A stretch of DNA of 64,000 bases from assembly GCA_964537875.1 (NCBI GenBank), contig CAZIDN010000001.1, positions 124,001-188,000 of the forward strand, read 5' to 3'. The notes beneath the pieces are model-generated. The model was not told where the DNA came from, searched no databases, and worked only from the letters and a program-made list of their open reading frames with translations. Source of the stretch: JAPKZH01 sp964537875 (GTDB lineage Bacteria > Acidobacteriota > Aminicenantia > Aminicenantales > UBA4085). The translations under genes and the position numbers were made by a program. Of the stretch, positions 43,005 to 51,320 are shown in pieces (the first letter of the stretch is position 1; each line of letters begins with the position of its first letter).

Positions 43005-44858
43005 ATGAGCGGTGCGCCCTACGGTTTTCACGGCCGGATCCTGGCGATCGACCTCTCCCGGGGCGACGTCCGGGCCAAGGCGCTCGACGCTTCGCTCGTC
43101 GCCGATTATCTAGGCGGTCGCGGACTGGCCACACGCCTCTTCTATGATGCCGTCGATCTCCAGTGCGATCCTCTCGGTCCGGACAATGTGTTCGTCATCG
43201 CCACATCGCCCCTGCTCGGGACGAACGCGCCCACGGCCTGTCGAGGGCACATGGTTTTTAAATCGCCCCTCACCGGTGTCATCGGCACTTCAAATTCGGG
43301 CGGGACATGGGCCAGCGCCTTCAAATCCACGGGCTATGATGCGATTGTCGTCAAAGGCCGGGCTTCGGAGCCCGTTTATATCGACATCAGCCCTGATAAA
43401 GTCGAGGTCCTTCCCGCGGGCACACTCTGGGGACTGGATGTCCATCAGACGACGGATGCCTTGACCGCCGAGAGCGAACCGGGCCGTCGTCCCCGCGTCC
43501 TCTGCATCGGGCCGGCCGGCGAGAACCTGGTCAGGATCGCGGCGGTCGTCAACGATAAAAACCGTACCTTCGGCCGCTGCGGCCCGGGCGCCGTGTGGGG
43601 GAGCAAGAAGCTCAAAGCCATCCGCGTCCAGGGCAAGGCCAAGATCCAGGTCCAGGATAAGGAGCGCTATCAATCCGGGTACGACCAGGCCCTTTATTTG
43701 ATGAAGCAGGCCCCGATCACCAAGCGCCTGCTCCGTGAGCTCGGCACGTCGGGTCTGGTCGAGCTCATCAACGTCATTAACATGCTGCCCCACCGAAACT
43801 TCCTGGACAGCTTCCACGACGAGGAGGCCCTGGAGAAGGTGTCGGGCGAAACCCTGGCCAAGACGCTCCTCGAACGGGCCGGCGGATGCTTCCTCTGCCC
43901 CATCGGCTGCCAACGGCATACCCAGGTCGAGTCAAAGACCGGCGAGTGCGAGAAAGGCGAAGGTCCCGAGTATGAAACCGTGGTGATGATGGGGCCGCTG
44001 TGCGGTGTCTATGACCTGCCCGCGATCACGCGCGCCAACTACCGCTGCAACGAGCTCGGGATGGACACGATGAGCTTCGGCGGCACGACGGCCTGCGCCA
44101 TGGAGCTTTTTGAAAGCGGATATGTGCGGCCCGAAGATACGGGCGGGCTCGACCTGAAATTTGGAAACTTCGATGCCCTGGAAACCCTGGCCCGCCTAAC
44201 GGCCTACAGGCAGGGCATCGGGGACAAGCTCGCCGAAGGGTCTTTCCGGTTGGCCGGCCATTTCAAGCATCCCGAGCTTTCCATGACCGTAAAAAAACTG
44301 GAAATTCCCGGCTATGATCCCAGAGCCTCTTTCACCCAGGCGCTGGGCTATATGACTTCTCCCACCGGGGCCTGTCACCTGCGCGGAGGATACGCGGTCT
44401 CGCTGGCCTTTTTCGGCGGCACCAAGGAGATCCCCCGGTTCAGCCTTCTCCAGTCGCCCATCGCCATCCGCAACATGCAGAATACAGGAATCCTCCAGGA
44501 CAGCCTGGGTATCTGCCGCTTCACAGGATTCGCCTTCTCCACCGATCCCTGGGCGCGGATGGTCAGCGGGGTGACGGGGATGGATTTTTCTGTGGCGCGG
44601 CTCGAGGAGATCGCCAACCGGATCGCAACCCTCGAGCGGATGTTCAACGACGAAGCCGGCACGGTCAAGGAAGACGACGCCCTTCCCGAGCGTTTTAGCC
44701 AAGTCCCGATCATCGTGGCCGGCGAGGAGAAAGTCGTTTCGCGCGATGCCCAGGAGCGGATGCGGTCGGATTATTACAAGGTCCGGGGCTGGGACGAGAA
44801 AGGCCGGCCGTCCGAAGCCGTGCGGAAAGCCCTCAAAATCAAAGGCAGGGACTCATGA
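43005..44858 (+). CDS. Aldehyde:ferredoxin oxidoreductase (tungsten-pterin enzyme)
   Basis: The 617-aa protein is a full-length AOR-family enzyme, oxidising aldehydes to acids with ferredoxin as acceptor. The N-terminal domain begins GFHGRILAIDLSRGDV and holds the pterin-binding SNSGGTWASAFKSTGYDAIV. The [4Fe-4S] ligands are CFLCPIGC (about 299-306), and the fourth Cys lies in DSLGICRF near residue 505. It is the first gene of a cluster with a class II aldolase and lactate-utilisation proteins, with a 4-bp overlap to the aldolase. A likely substrate from context is lactaldehyde, or another sugar-derived aldehyde. Confidence 0.92.
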   Translation: MSGAPYGFHGRILAIDLSRGDVRAKALDASLVADYLGGRGLATRLFYDAVDLQCDPLGPDNVFVIATSPLLGTNAPTACRGHMVFKSPLTGVIGTSNSGGTWASAFKSTGYDAIVVKGRASEPVYIDISPDKVEVLPAGTLWGLDVHQTTDALTAESEPGRRPRVLCIGPAGENLVRIAAVVNDKNRTFGRCGPGAVWGSKKLKAIRVQGKAKIQVQDKERYQSGYDQALYLMKQAPITKRLLRELGTSGLVELINVINMLPHRNFLDSFHDEEALEKVSGETLAKTLLERAGGCFLCPIGCQRHTQVESKTGECEKGEGPEYETVVMMGPLCGVYDLPAITRANYRCNELGMDTMSFGGTTACAMELFESGYVRPEDTGGLDLKFGNFDALETLARLTAYRQGIGDKLAEGSFRLAGHFKHPELSMTVKKLEIPGYDPRASFTQALGYMTSPTGACHLRGGYAVSLAFFGGTKEIPRFSLLQSPIAIRNMQNTGILQDSLGICRFTGFAFSTDPWARMVSGVTGMDFSVARLEEIANRIATLERMFNDEAGTVKEDDALPERFSQVPIIVAGEEKVVSRDAQERMRSDYYKVRGWDEKGRPSEAVRKALKIKGRDS

Positions 44859-46177
44859 ACCGCAGAAAATGGAAGGCGAGCGAAGAGATCTTGAGGCTCT
44901 TTCAATCCATCGGCCGCGCTTCGCTTCTCTACGACATCCAGGACAGCCACAGCGGGAACATGGCCATCCGGATCAAGGATGAGGCCGGTGAAGACCAGAT
45001 CATCATCACGGCCACCGGCTCACAAAAGGGAGACCTCGAGCCCGACCAGATCTGCTTCCTGTCGGCCACGGACACCGATTACGGCTATTACAAGGCGTCA
45101 TCCGAAACGGACATCCACGCCCGGATCCTTTCGCTCGAAGGCGTCGGCGCGTCGATCCATGCCCATACCAAGGACTTGGCCGTCGTCACGTTCGACGATG
45201 CGGACAAGCCCAACCAGCCGGAGGATTTCATTCCGATCGACCCGCTGGGCTATTATCACCTGGGCGGTCACATCCATGTGGATTGGGTGGCCGTACCGAG
45301 CGGTTCCCTTGAAATGGCCGAGGTCATCCCCAAGCGCCTGGCCGATCATCCCGTGACCGTCATCCAGACCCACGGGACGTTCGCCCGGGGCCGGACGCTC
45401 AAGGAGGCGTTTTTCCTGATCTGCCTGGCCAATAACGCGGGCGCCGTCGTCCGCCAGGCAAAGAAGCAGGGCGTCGATGTCGAAGCGGCCCGACAAAAAA
45501 TACGGTCCGACCCGGATTCGCTGTTCAGTTTCCGGCCGGACGCTTACACCGTCGAGGGCGATGAGCGGTGCGATTTTCCCGAGGAGGCCGAGATCCTCAA
45601 GGAATTCAAAAAGTCCGGCGCCAGGATCTTCGAATCGCGCTTGTCGCCGTTTCATACCGGTTCCATGTCGGTCCGAGGCGTCAATGACCTGCTTTACGCT
45701 CCGAAAGCGTCCATGCCTCGTGAGGTCGGTGGGCCTCTTCTCAAGCTGCCGCTCGCGGCCGATTCTTCGGATTCGCCCGAGCTCGGTCTCCACAAGATGA
45801 TCTACGCCGAGACCGATTTTCAGACCGTCATGCATTGTTACATCCCCGAAGCGGAAGCCCATGCCCGCTTTCATTATCCCGGCCAGGAGGAGCCGCAGGA
45901 CCGGATCGTCCCGATCGATGCCGAAGGCAGCTTTCTGTATTTGGTCATTCCCGTCGTTCCGGCCAAGGCCGACACGGAGACCCTGATCCGTCTTCTCCAT
46001 GATTATAAAGTCGTCGTCGTCAGGGGCGGGGGCGTGTGGGCGGTCGGCCACCAATCCCTGTCCGAAGTGCTGCATCATCCTTCCTCGCTTCGCGAGATCT
46101 GCCTCTACCGGATCGGCGCTCTCGAGCAGGGCCTTGATCTGCGAAAGATGGAGCCGAAAAAGGCCAAACGCTGGTGA
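44855..46177 (+). CDS. Class II aldolase/adducin protein, apparently two-domain
   Basis: The 440-aa protein is twice the usual ~215 aa. The N-terminal half is a clear aldolase-II domain: SHSGNMAIRIKDE (substrate phosphate loop), IITATGSQKGDLEPDQ, HAHTKDLAVVTF (metal-binding His pair) and QTHGTFARG. The second half repeats the layout: SPFHTGSMSVRG, MHCYIPEAEAHARF and VVVRGGGVWAVG. Its metal-binding His pattern looks incomplete, so one domain may be non-catalytic. Family members split fuculose-, rhamnulose- or ribulose-phosphates. With AOR upstream, a product such as lactaldehyde would be oxidised at once. Confidence 0.85.
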   Translation: MNRRKWKASEEILRLFQSIGRASLLYDIQDSHSGNMAIRIKDEAGEDQIIITATGSQKGDLEPDQICFLSATDTDYGYYKASSETDIHARILSLEGVGASIHAHTKDLAVVTFDDADKPNQPEDFIPIDPLGYYHLGGHIHVDWVAVPSGSLEMAEVIPKRLADHPVTVIQTHGTFARGRTLKEAFFLICLANNAGAVVRQAKKQGVDVEAARQKIRSDPDSLFSFRPDAYTVEGDERCDFPEEAEILKEFKKSGARIFESRLSPFHTGSMSVRGVNDLLYAPKASMPREVGGPLLKLPLAADSSDSPELGLHKMIYAETDFQTVMHCYIPEAEAHARFHYPGQEEPQDRIVPIDAEGSFLYLVIPVVPAKADTETLIRLLHDYKVVVVRGGGVWAVGHQSLSEVLHHPSSLREICLYRIGALEQGLDLRKMEPKKAKRW

Positions 46178-46300
46178 GCCGATCCATCAATGTCATGCCC
46201 CTGAGCCATCGCCGGGAGCGCGGCGACGCGCCCATCCGACGAAATCGCGGCCGGACATCGAAGAGGCCGCAGCGACCTCAGAGAATCTTGAAAGATTAAG

Positions 46301-46837
46301 ATGAGCCGGCTGATCGAGCGATTCATCGAGAAGGCCAAACTGGCAGGCGCCGAAGTCGAGCCGACGGCAGGGCTCAATGAGGCTATTAAGCAGGTGAAGG
46401 ATTTTTTCAAAAAGAACAATATCCGGAGCGCGATTATCTCTCCTGAGCTCAAGCGGCGCGATCTGTTCGGGCGAGAGTTTTCCGAATTGGAAACCGGCTT
46501 GACAACGGGTTCGCTCTGGGTGGAGGCAGGCCTGGTCGCCGCGGATTACGGAATCGCCGAGACCGGGAGCGTGGTCCGTTTTGACCGGACCGACGAAGAA
46601 AAAAATGTCTGGACGCTTCCGGACATTTGTATCTGCCTGCTGGAGCGGACGAAGATCGTCCCCGGCCTGGAAAGTATTTCCGCCGAGATCTCCGGCCACC
46701 TTTCTCAAACCAAGATTCCCTCTCCCCAAGTTTCGCTGATCACGGGGCCAAGCCGGACCTCTGACATCGAGTCCCAGCTGACGATCGGCGTCCATGGTCC
46801 CTCGAAGCTCGTCATTCTGTTGATGGACGAGATGTAA
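46301..46837 (+). CDS. LUD domain protein, LutC-like
   Basis: The 178-aa protein carries the LUD (lactate utilisation) domain: FIEKAKLAGAEVEP at the start, then LVAADYGIAETGSVVR (about 80-95), the family's best-conserved stretch, and SLITGPSRTSDIE near the end. LutC works with LutA and LutB to oxidise L-lactate to pyruvate. The gene lies 123 bases after the aldolase and 58 bases before the LutB-LutA fusion. GAAAG near the start is a weak ribosome site. Confidence 0.88.
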   Translation: MSRLIERFIEKAKLAGAEVEPTAGLNEAIKQVKDFFKKNNIRSAIISPELKRRDLFGREFSELETGLTTGSLWVEAGLVAADYGIAETGSVVRFDRTDEEKNVWTLPDICICLLERTKIVPGLESISAEISGHLSQTKIPSPQVSLITGPSRTSDIESQLTIGVHGPSKLVILLMDEM

Positions 46838-46895
46838 GGATCTGTCATGATCGGTGGAAAGACATCAAAAGACTTTAAATATGAATTAAAAGAGC

Positions 46896-49046
46896 ATGAG
46901 AGAAGGCGTTAAATTTAAGAATATGAATCCCCCCTCTTCCCCTTTGAGAATAAAGGGGGGGCGGATAAAGATCGATCCCTCCCTCAAAGCCGTCCTCCAG
47001 AGCTTTTCCCGGAGCTATCTCGGCAAGCGGCAGAATGCGCTTCAGGGCTATGATTTCGAGGCTCTCCGCACGGAGCTCGCCGAGCTCAAAGACCGCGCCC
47101 TCGAGCAGAATGAACGACTGCTGGCCCGGTTTGAGGAGAAAGCCCGGGCTCACGGCAGCATCGTGCTCCGCGCGCGCGACGGCGCCGAGGCAAATCGGTT
47201 GATTTTAAAAATTTGCCGGGACCACGGCGTGCTGAAAATGGTCAAAAGCAAGTCCATGGTCAGCGAAGAGACCGGCCTGAATGATTTCCTGGGCGAACAC
47301 GGCGTCGAGGCCAGGGAAACGGACCTCGGCGAATGGATCGTCCAGCTGGGCGCCGAAAGGCCGACACACATGGTGATGCCGGCCATCCACCTGACCCGGC
47401 ATGACGTGGCGGCCCTTTTTTCCGAGAAGACCGGACAAAAAGTTCCGGCAGAGATTCCGGCGCTCGTCCGCATCGCCCGGCAGGAAATGCGCAAAGAAGT
47501 TTTCGCCGCCCAGGCGGGATTGACCGGGGCCAATGCCCTGATCGCCGAGAACGGCGCGATCATGGTCGTCACCAACGAGGGCAACGGCCGGCTGGTGTCG
47601 ACGGTCCCTTCCGTTCACATCGTCCTGGCCAGCATCGAAAAGATTCTTCCCCGGGTCGAGGAGGCGCTCCTGCTCCTCAAGCTCCTGCCGAGGAATGCCA
47701 CCGGGCAGACGATCACGAGCTACGTGTCCTTCATCGCCGGCCCGCACAAAGGACCGCAGTACATCATCCTTCTCGACAACCACCGCTCGGAAATCCTGGC
47801 CGATCCGCAGTTTCGCGAAGTCCTGCGCTGCGTCAAATGCTCGGCCTGCCTGAATGTCTGCCCCGTCTACCAGATCATCGGCGGCGACGAATTCTCGCAT
47901 ATTTATATGGGCGGCATCGGGGCGCTGCTGACGGCCTGGATCCACGGGCTCAAGGAATCGAAGAGGCTGGCCAAGGTCTGCCTCCGCTGCCACCGCTGCG
48001 AAGAGTATTGCGCCACGAAGATCGGAATCGCCGACCTGGTCACGGCATTGGCGGAACGAATCAATGCGGAGGCCGGGACGCCGCTTTGGAAGCGCGTCGC
48101 CTTTGACGGTGTAATGGCCCGGCCGAACGTGCAAAAGGCAGCCTTCGGCGCGGCCAGAAAAGTCCGTCGCCTCATTGGCAAAAAGAATGGTTTCAGTCGA
48201 AAGCTCCCGGCCTGGATGAAAAAATACGATCGATTTCGCTCTCTGCCGGCCCCGGCCAAGAAGCCGTTTTCAAGCGTAGTGAAGAAGAGCTTTGTCCCGG
48301 ATATGTCAGAAAATAAACAAAAAAAAGGCACAGTGATCCTGTTCGCCGGCTGTTTGGTCGAACATTTTTATCCGGAGATCGGGATGGCCGCCGCCCGTGT
48401 CCTGGCCAAGCTCGGCTATACGGTCACGCCGGCGCCGGCTCTTTGCTGCGGGTTCCCTCCCTCGAACGCCGGGTTTAGAAAAGCCTCCGGAAAAGCCTTT
48501 GCCAAGCTTCTGGATAAAATCGACGCCCAGGGCCCGGTCGTCACGCTCTGTCCGACGTGCACGACCATGCTCGCCAAAAAAGGGCCCAAGGTGAATGATT
48601 CCGCCAAAGCCAAAGATTTGGCGAATCGGGTCACGACATTCAGCCAATTTATTTTCGAGAACGAGCTGGAAAGCCTTTCGGCCCTGATGTCGGCCGGACG
48701 AAAAACCCGGACGATCACCTATCATGATTCTTGCCATCACAAGAACATTTTAAAAGCTTCCCAGGTCTCGCGGAGGCTGGTCGAAAAAGCCTTAAAAAGC
48801 GAAATCGTCGAGATGGAGGAGCCGGACAAATGTTGCGGCTTCGCCGGAAGCTTCAGCGTGGACAATCCGGAAATTTCTGAGGCCTTGCTGGCCGACAAGC
48901 TGGCGGCGATCGAGAAGACCGGCGCCGACATCGTCGCCCTGGATTGCCCGGGCTGTCTGCTCCAGATCCGCGGCGGCTGCCGGAGGCGCGGTCTCGGCCA
49001 GCGTGTCGCCCACACCGCCGAAATCATCGAAGATGCAATTTATTAA
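46896..49046 (+). CDS. LutB-LutA fusion, iron-sulfur lactate oxidation protein
   Basis: The 716-aa protein joins two normally separate subunits. Residues ~60-330 are a LUD/LutB domain (SKSMVSEETGLN, LTGANALIAENGAI). Next come two ferredoxin motifs (CVKCSACLNVCP and CLRCHRCEEYC), then two CCG domains of LutA (CCGFPPSNAGFRK and CCGFAGSFSVDNPEIS), which in relatives bind non-cubane clusters. It is predicted to oxidise lactate. The first ~20 codons lie across a REP-like palindrome (NPPSSPLRIKGG), and no alternative start occurs soon after it. The true start is therefore the ATG at 46896 or 46923, or a non-standard one. Confidence 0.88.
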   Translation: MREGVKFKNMNPPSSPLRIKGGRIKIDPSLKAVLQSFSRSYLGKRQNALQGYDFEALRTELAELKDRALEQNERLLARFEEKARAHGSIVLRARDGAEANRLILKICRDHGVLKMVKSKSMVSEETGLNDFLGEHGVEARETDLGEWIVQLGAERPTHMVMPAIHLTRHDVAALFSEKTGQKVPAEIPALVRIARQEMRKEVFAAQAGLTGANALIAENGAIMVVTNEGNGRLVSTVPSVHIVLASIEKILPRVEEALLLLKLLPRNATGQTITSYVSFIAGPHKGPQYIILLDNHRSEILADPQFREVLRCVKCSACLNVCPVYQIIGGDEFSHIYMGGIGALLTAWIHGLKESKRLAKVCLRCHRCEEYCATKIGIADLVTALAERINAEAGTPLWKRVAFDGVMARPNVQKAAFGAARKVRRLIGKKNGFSRKLPAWMKKYDRFRSLPAPAKKPFSSVVKKSFVPDMSENKQKKGTVILFAGCLVEHFYPEIGMAAARVLAKLGYTVTPAPALCCGFPPSNAGFRKASGKAFAKLLDKIDAQGPVVTLCPTCTTMLAKKGPKVNDSAKAKDLANRVTTFSQFIFENELESLSALMSAGRKTRTITYHDSCHHKNILKASQVSRRLVEKALKSEIVEMEEPDKCCGFAGSFSVDNPEISEALLADKLAAIEKTGADIVALDCPGCLLQIRGGCRRRGLGQRVAHTAEIIEDAIY
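46926..46961 (+). repeat. REP-like palindrome, copy 3, inside a coding region
   Basis: The CCCCCC-TCTTCCCCTTTGAGAATAAAGGGGGG palindrome resembles copies at 33437 and 42796 but lacks their AAAGGTCGGAG tail. It lies in the first codons of the LutB-LutA gene. Confidence 0.65.
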
Positions 49047-49103
49047 AAAGCTTGATAAACTTAGTATCTTTTTTAAATGCCGATTTTTATCGTGGAGGCA
49101 AAA

Positions 49104-51224
49104 ATGGACAAGAAATGGATTGGGCTTTTGATCGTGTTCGGACTGATTTGGCTGCCGGGCTGCCAGAAGGAGGAGAAGATCGCCTATCCTGTGACGAAAA
49201 AAGTCGACCAGGTGGATGATTATTTCGGCACCAAAATCGCCGACCCCTACCGGTGGCTCGAAGACGACAACGCCGCCGACGTCAAGGAATGGGTCAAAGC
49301 CCAAAACGACGTCACCTTCGGCACCCTGGCCAAAATTCCCTTCCGCGAAAAGATCCGCAAGCGGGTGACCGAAATCTTCAATTATCCCCGCTATTCATCG
49401 CCCTTCCGGGTCGGGGAATATTATTTCTTTTATAAAAACGACGGGCTTCAGAACCAGTCCGTGATCTACATCCAGAAGGGACTGGAGGGCCAGCCGGAGG
49501 TCTTTATCGACCCCAACCAGCTCTCGCCGGACGGTACGGTGCGCATCGGCTTGACCGGTTTCTCGGGCGACAAGAAATATGCCGCCATTTCCCGGGGCGA
49601 GGCCGGCTCGGACTGGTCCGAGATCCGGGTCATGGAGATCGCCACGAAGAAAGAGCTTCCCGACCGCATCCAATGGGTCAAATTCTCAGGAGCGTCATTC
49701 CAGGGGAACGGGTTCTACTATAGCGCTTATGACAAGCCGGCTCCCGGCAAAGAGCTGACCGCTAAAAACGAGTTTCAAAAGGTCTTCTATCATAAGCTGG
49801 GCGATCCCCAGGACAAGGACACCCTCGTCTACGAGGACAAGCAGCATCCGCTGCGCTATTTTCAACTGTCCGTCACCGAAGACGAGAAATACGCCTTCCT
49901 CAGCCTTTCCCAGGGGACGTCGGGCACGGAGCTCTATGCCAAGGACCTGACCAAGAAGGGCGCGCCTTTCGAACTTCTGATCAAGGGCTTCGATTATGAC
50001 GCCGGTGCCGTGGACAATGTCGGAAATCAGTTTTTGGTCTACACAAACGCCGATGCGCCGAATTTCAAGGTCGTCCTGATCGACCCCAAAAAGCCGGCCA
50101 AGGAAAATTGGAAGACGGTCATCCCCGAGCAGCCTGACGTGCTGACCGGGGCCAACACGGGAGGCGGTCAACTGTTCTGCACCTACCTCAAAGACGCCAA
50201 CACCAAGGTCTTCCAGTATGAGCTGGACGGCAAGCCCGTCCGGGAGATCGTGCTTCCGGCGCTAGGAACGACGGGAGGGTTGGGCGGCTGGAAGGACGAC
50301 AAGATCCTGTTCTACACCTTCACCTCTTTCACCTTCCCCCCGACGATCTATAAATATGAGATCCTGAGCGGCAGGTCCGAGGTCTTCCGCAAGGCCGAAG
50401 TCAAGTTCAACCCCGAGGATTACGAGGTCAAGCAGATCTTCTACGAGAGCAAGGACAAGACCAAAGTGCCGATGTTCATCGTCTTCAAGAAAGGATTGGT
50501 CCAGGACGGCAAGAATCCCTGCTTCCTGACCGGATATGGCGGATTCAACATCAGCATCCAGCCCGCCTTTAGCCCCGCCACGATCATCCTGCTTGAGAAC
50601 GGCGCCATCTATGCCGAGCCCAACCTGCGGGGAGGGGGAGAGTACGGAGAAAAGTGGCACAAAGCCGGGATGCTTTTGAACAAGCAGAATGTGTTCGATG
50701 ATTTTATCGCCGGGGCGGATTATCTCATCCGCGAAAAATACACGTCTTCGGATCGGCTGGCCATCGAAGGAGGTTCCAACGGAGGGCTGCTTGTCGGCGC
50801 CGCGATGACCCAGCGGCCGGACCTGTTCAAGGTGGCCCTTCCGGCCGTCGGCGTGATGGACATGCTCCGGTACCACAAATTCACGGTGGGGTGGGGCTGG
50901 GCGGTGGAATACGGTTCGAGCGATGACGAGAAGAATTTCAAGAATCTCTACGCCTATTCTCCACTGCATAATATCAAGGACGGTGTCTCCTATCCGGCGA
51001 CGCTCGTGACCACGGCCGACCATGACGACCGCGTTGTCCCGGCCCATTCCTTCAAGTTCATCGCCACCCTCCAGGAAAAACACAAAGGGATAAACCCGGT
51101 GCTCATCCGGATCGAAACACGATCCGGCCACGGCTCGAGCAACATTACCAAGGCCATCGATGAGATCACCGACATGTACTCGTTCACCTTCTATAACATG
51201 GGGTTCAAGCCGAAATACGAATAA
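49104..51224 (+). CDS. Prolyl oligopeptidase family lipoprotein (S9A)
   Basis: The protein has 706 aa from the ATG at 49104, which has GGAGG five bases upstream; the in-frame ATG at 49077 lacks one. A lipobox (IVFGLIWLPGC) predicts membrane anchoring outside the cytoplasm. The beta-propeller starts DDYFGTKIADPYRWLEDDNAA, typical of S9A. The catalytic Ser is S558 in EGGSNGGLL, the Asp is in DHDDRVVP (about 641) and the His is H676 in SGHGSS. It cleaves short peptides after proline. A hydrophobic cysteine-anchored form suits peptide scavenging, like the exported M1 peptidase at 26 kb. Confidence 0.93.
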   Translation: MDKKWIGLLIVFGLIWLPGCQKEEKIAYPVTKKVDQVDDYFGTKIADPYRWLEDDNAADVKEWVKAQNDVTFGTLAKIPFREKIRKRVTEIFNYPRYSSPFRVGEYYFFYKNDGLQNQSVIYIQKGLEGQPEVFIDPNQLSPDGTVRIGLTGFSGDKKYAAISRGEAGSDWSEIRVMEIATKKELPDRIQWVKFSGASFQGNGFYYSAYDKPAPGKELTAKNEFQKVFYHKLGDPQDKDTLVYEDKQHPLRYFQLSVTEDEKYAFLSLSQGTSGTELYAKDLTKKGAPFELLIKGFDYDAGAVDNVGNQFLVYTNADAPNFKVVLIDPKKPAKENWKTVIPEQPDVLTGANTGGGQLFCTYLKDANTKVFQYELDGKPVREIVLPALGTTGGLGGWKDDKILFYTFTSFTFPPTIYKYEILSGRSEVFRKAEVKFNPEDYEVKQIFYESKDKTKVPMFIVFKKGLVQDGKNPCFLTGYGGFNISIQPAFSPATIILLENGAIYAEPNLRGGGEYGEKWHKAGMLLNKQNVFDDFIAGADYLIREKYTSSDRLAIEGGSNGGLLVGAAMTQRPDLFKVALPAVGVMDMLRYHKFTVGWGWAVEYGSSDDEKNFKNLYAYSPLHNIKDGVSYPATLVTTADHDDRVVPAHSFKFIATLQEKHKGINPVLIRIETRSGHGSSNITKAIDEITDMYSFTFYNMGFKPKYE

Positions 51225-51320
51225 AAGCCGCTTTTAAAACGGCTGAACGAAATCCATCCGCCCGGCTATTGTCTCGCCCTGTCAAATATGATAGTAAGAG
51301 ATAGCGAGAGGAAGGTCATC

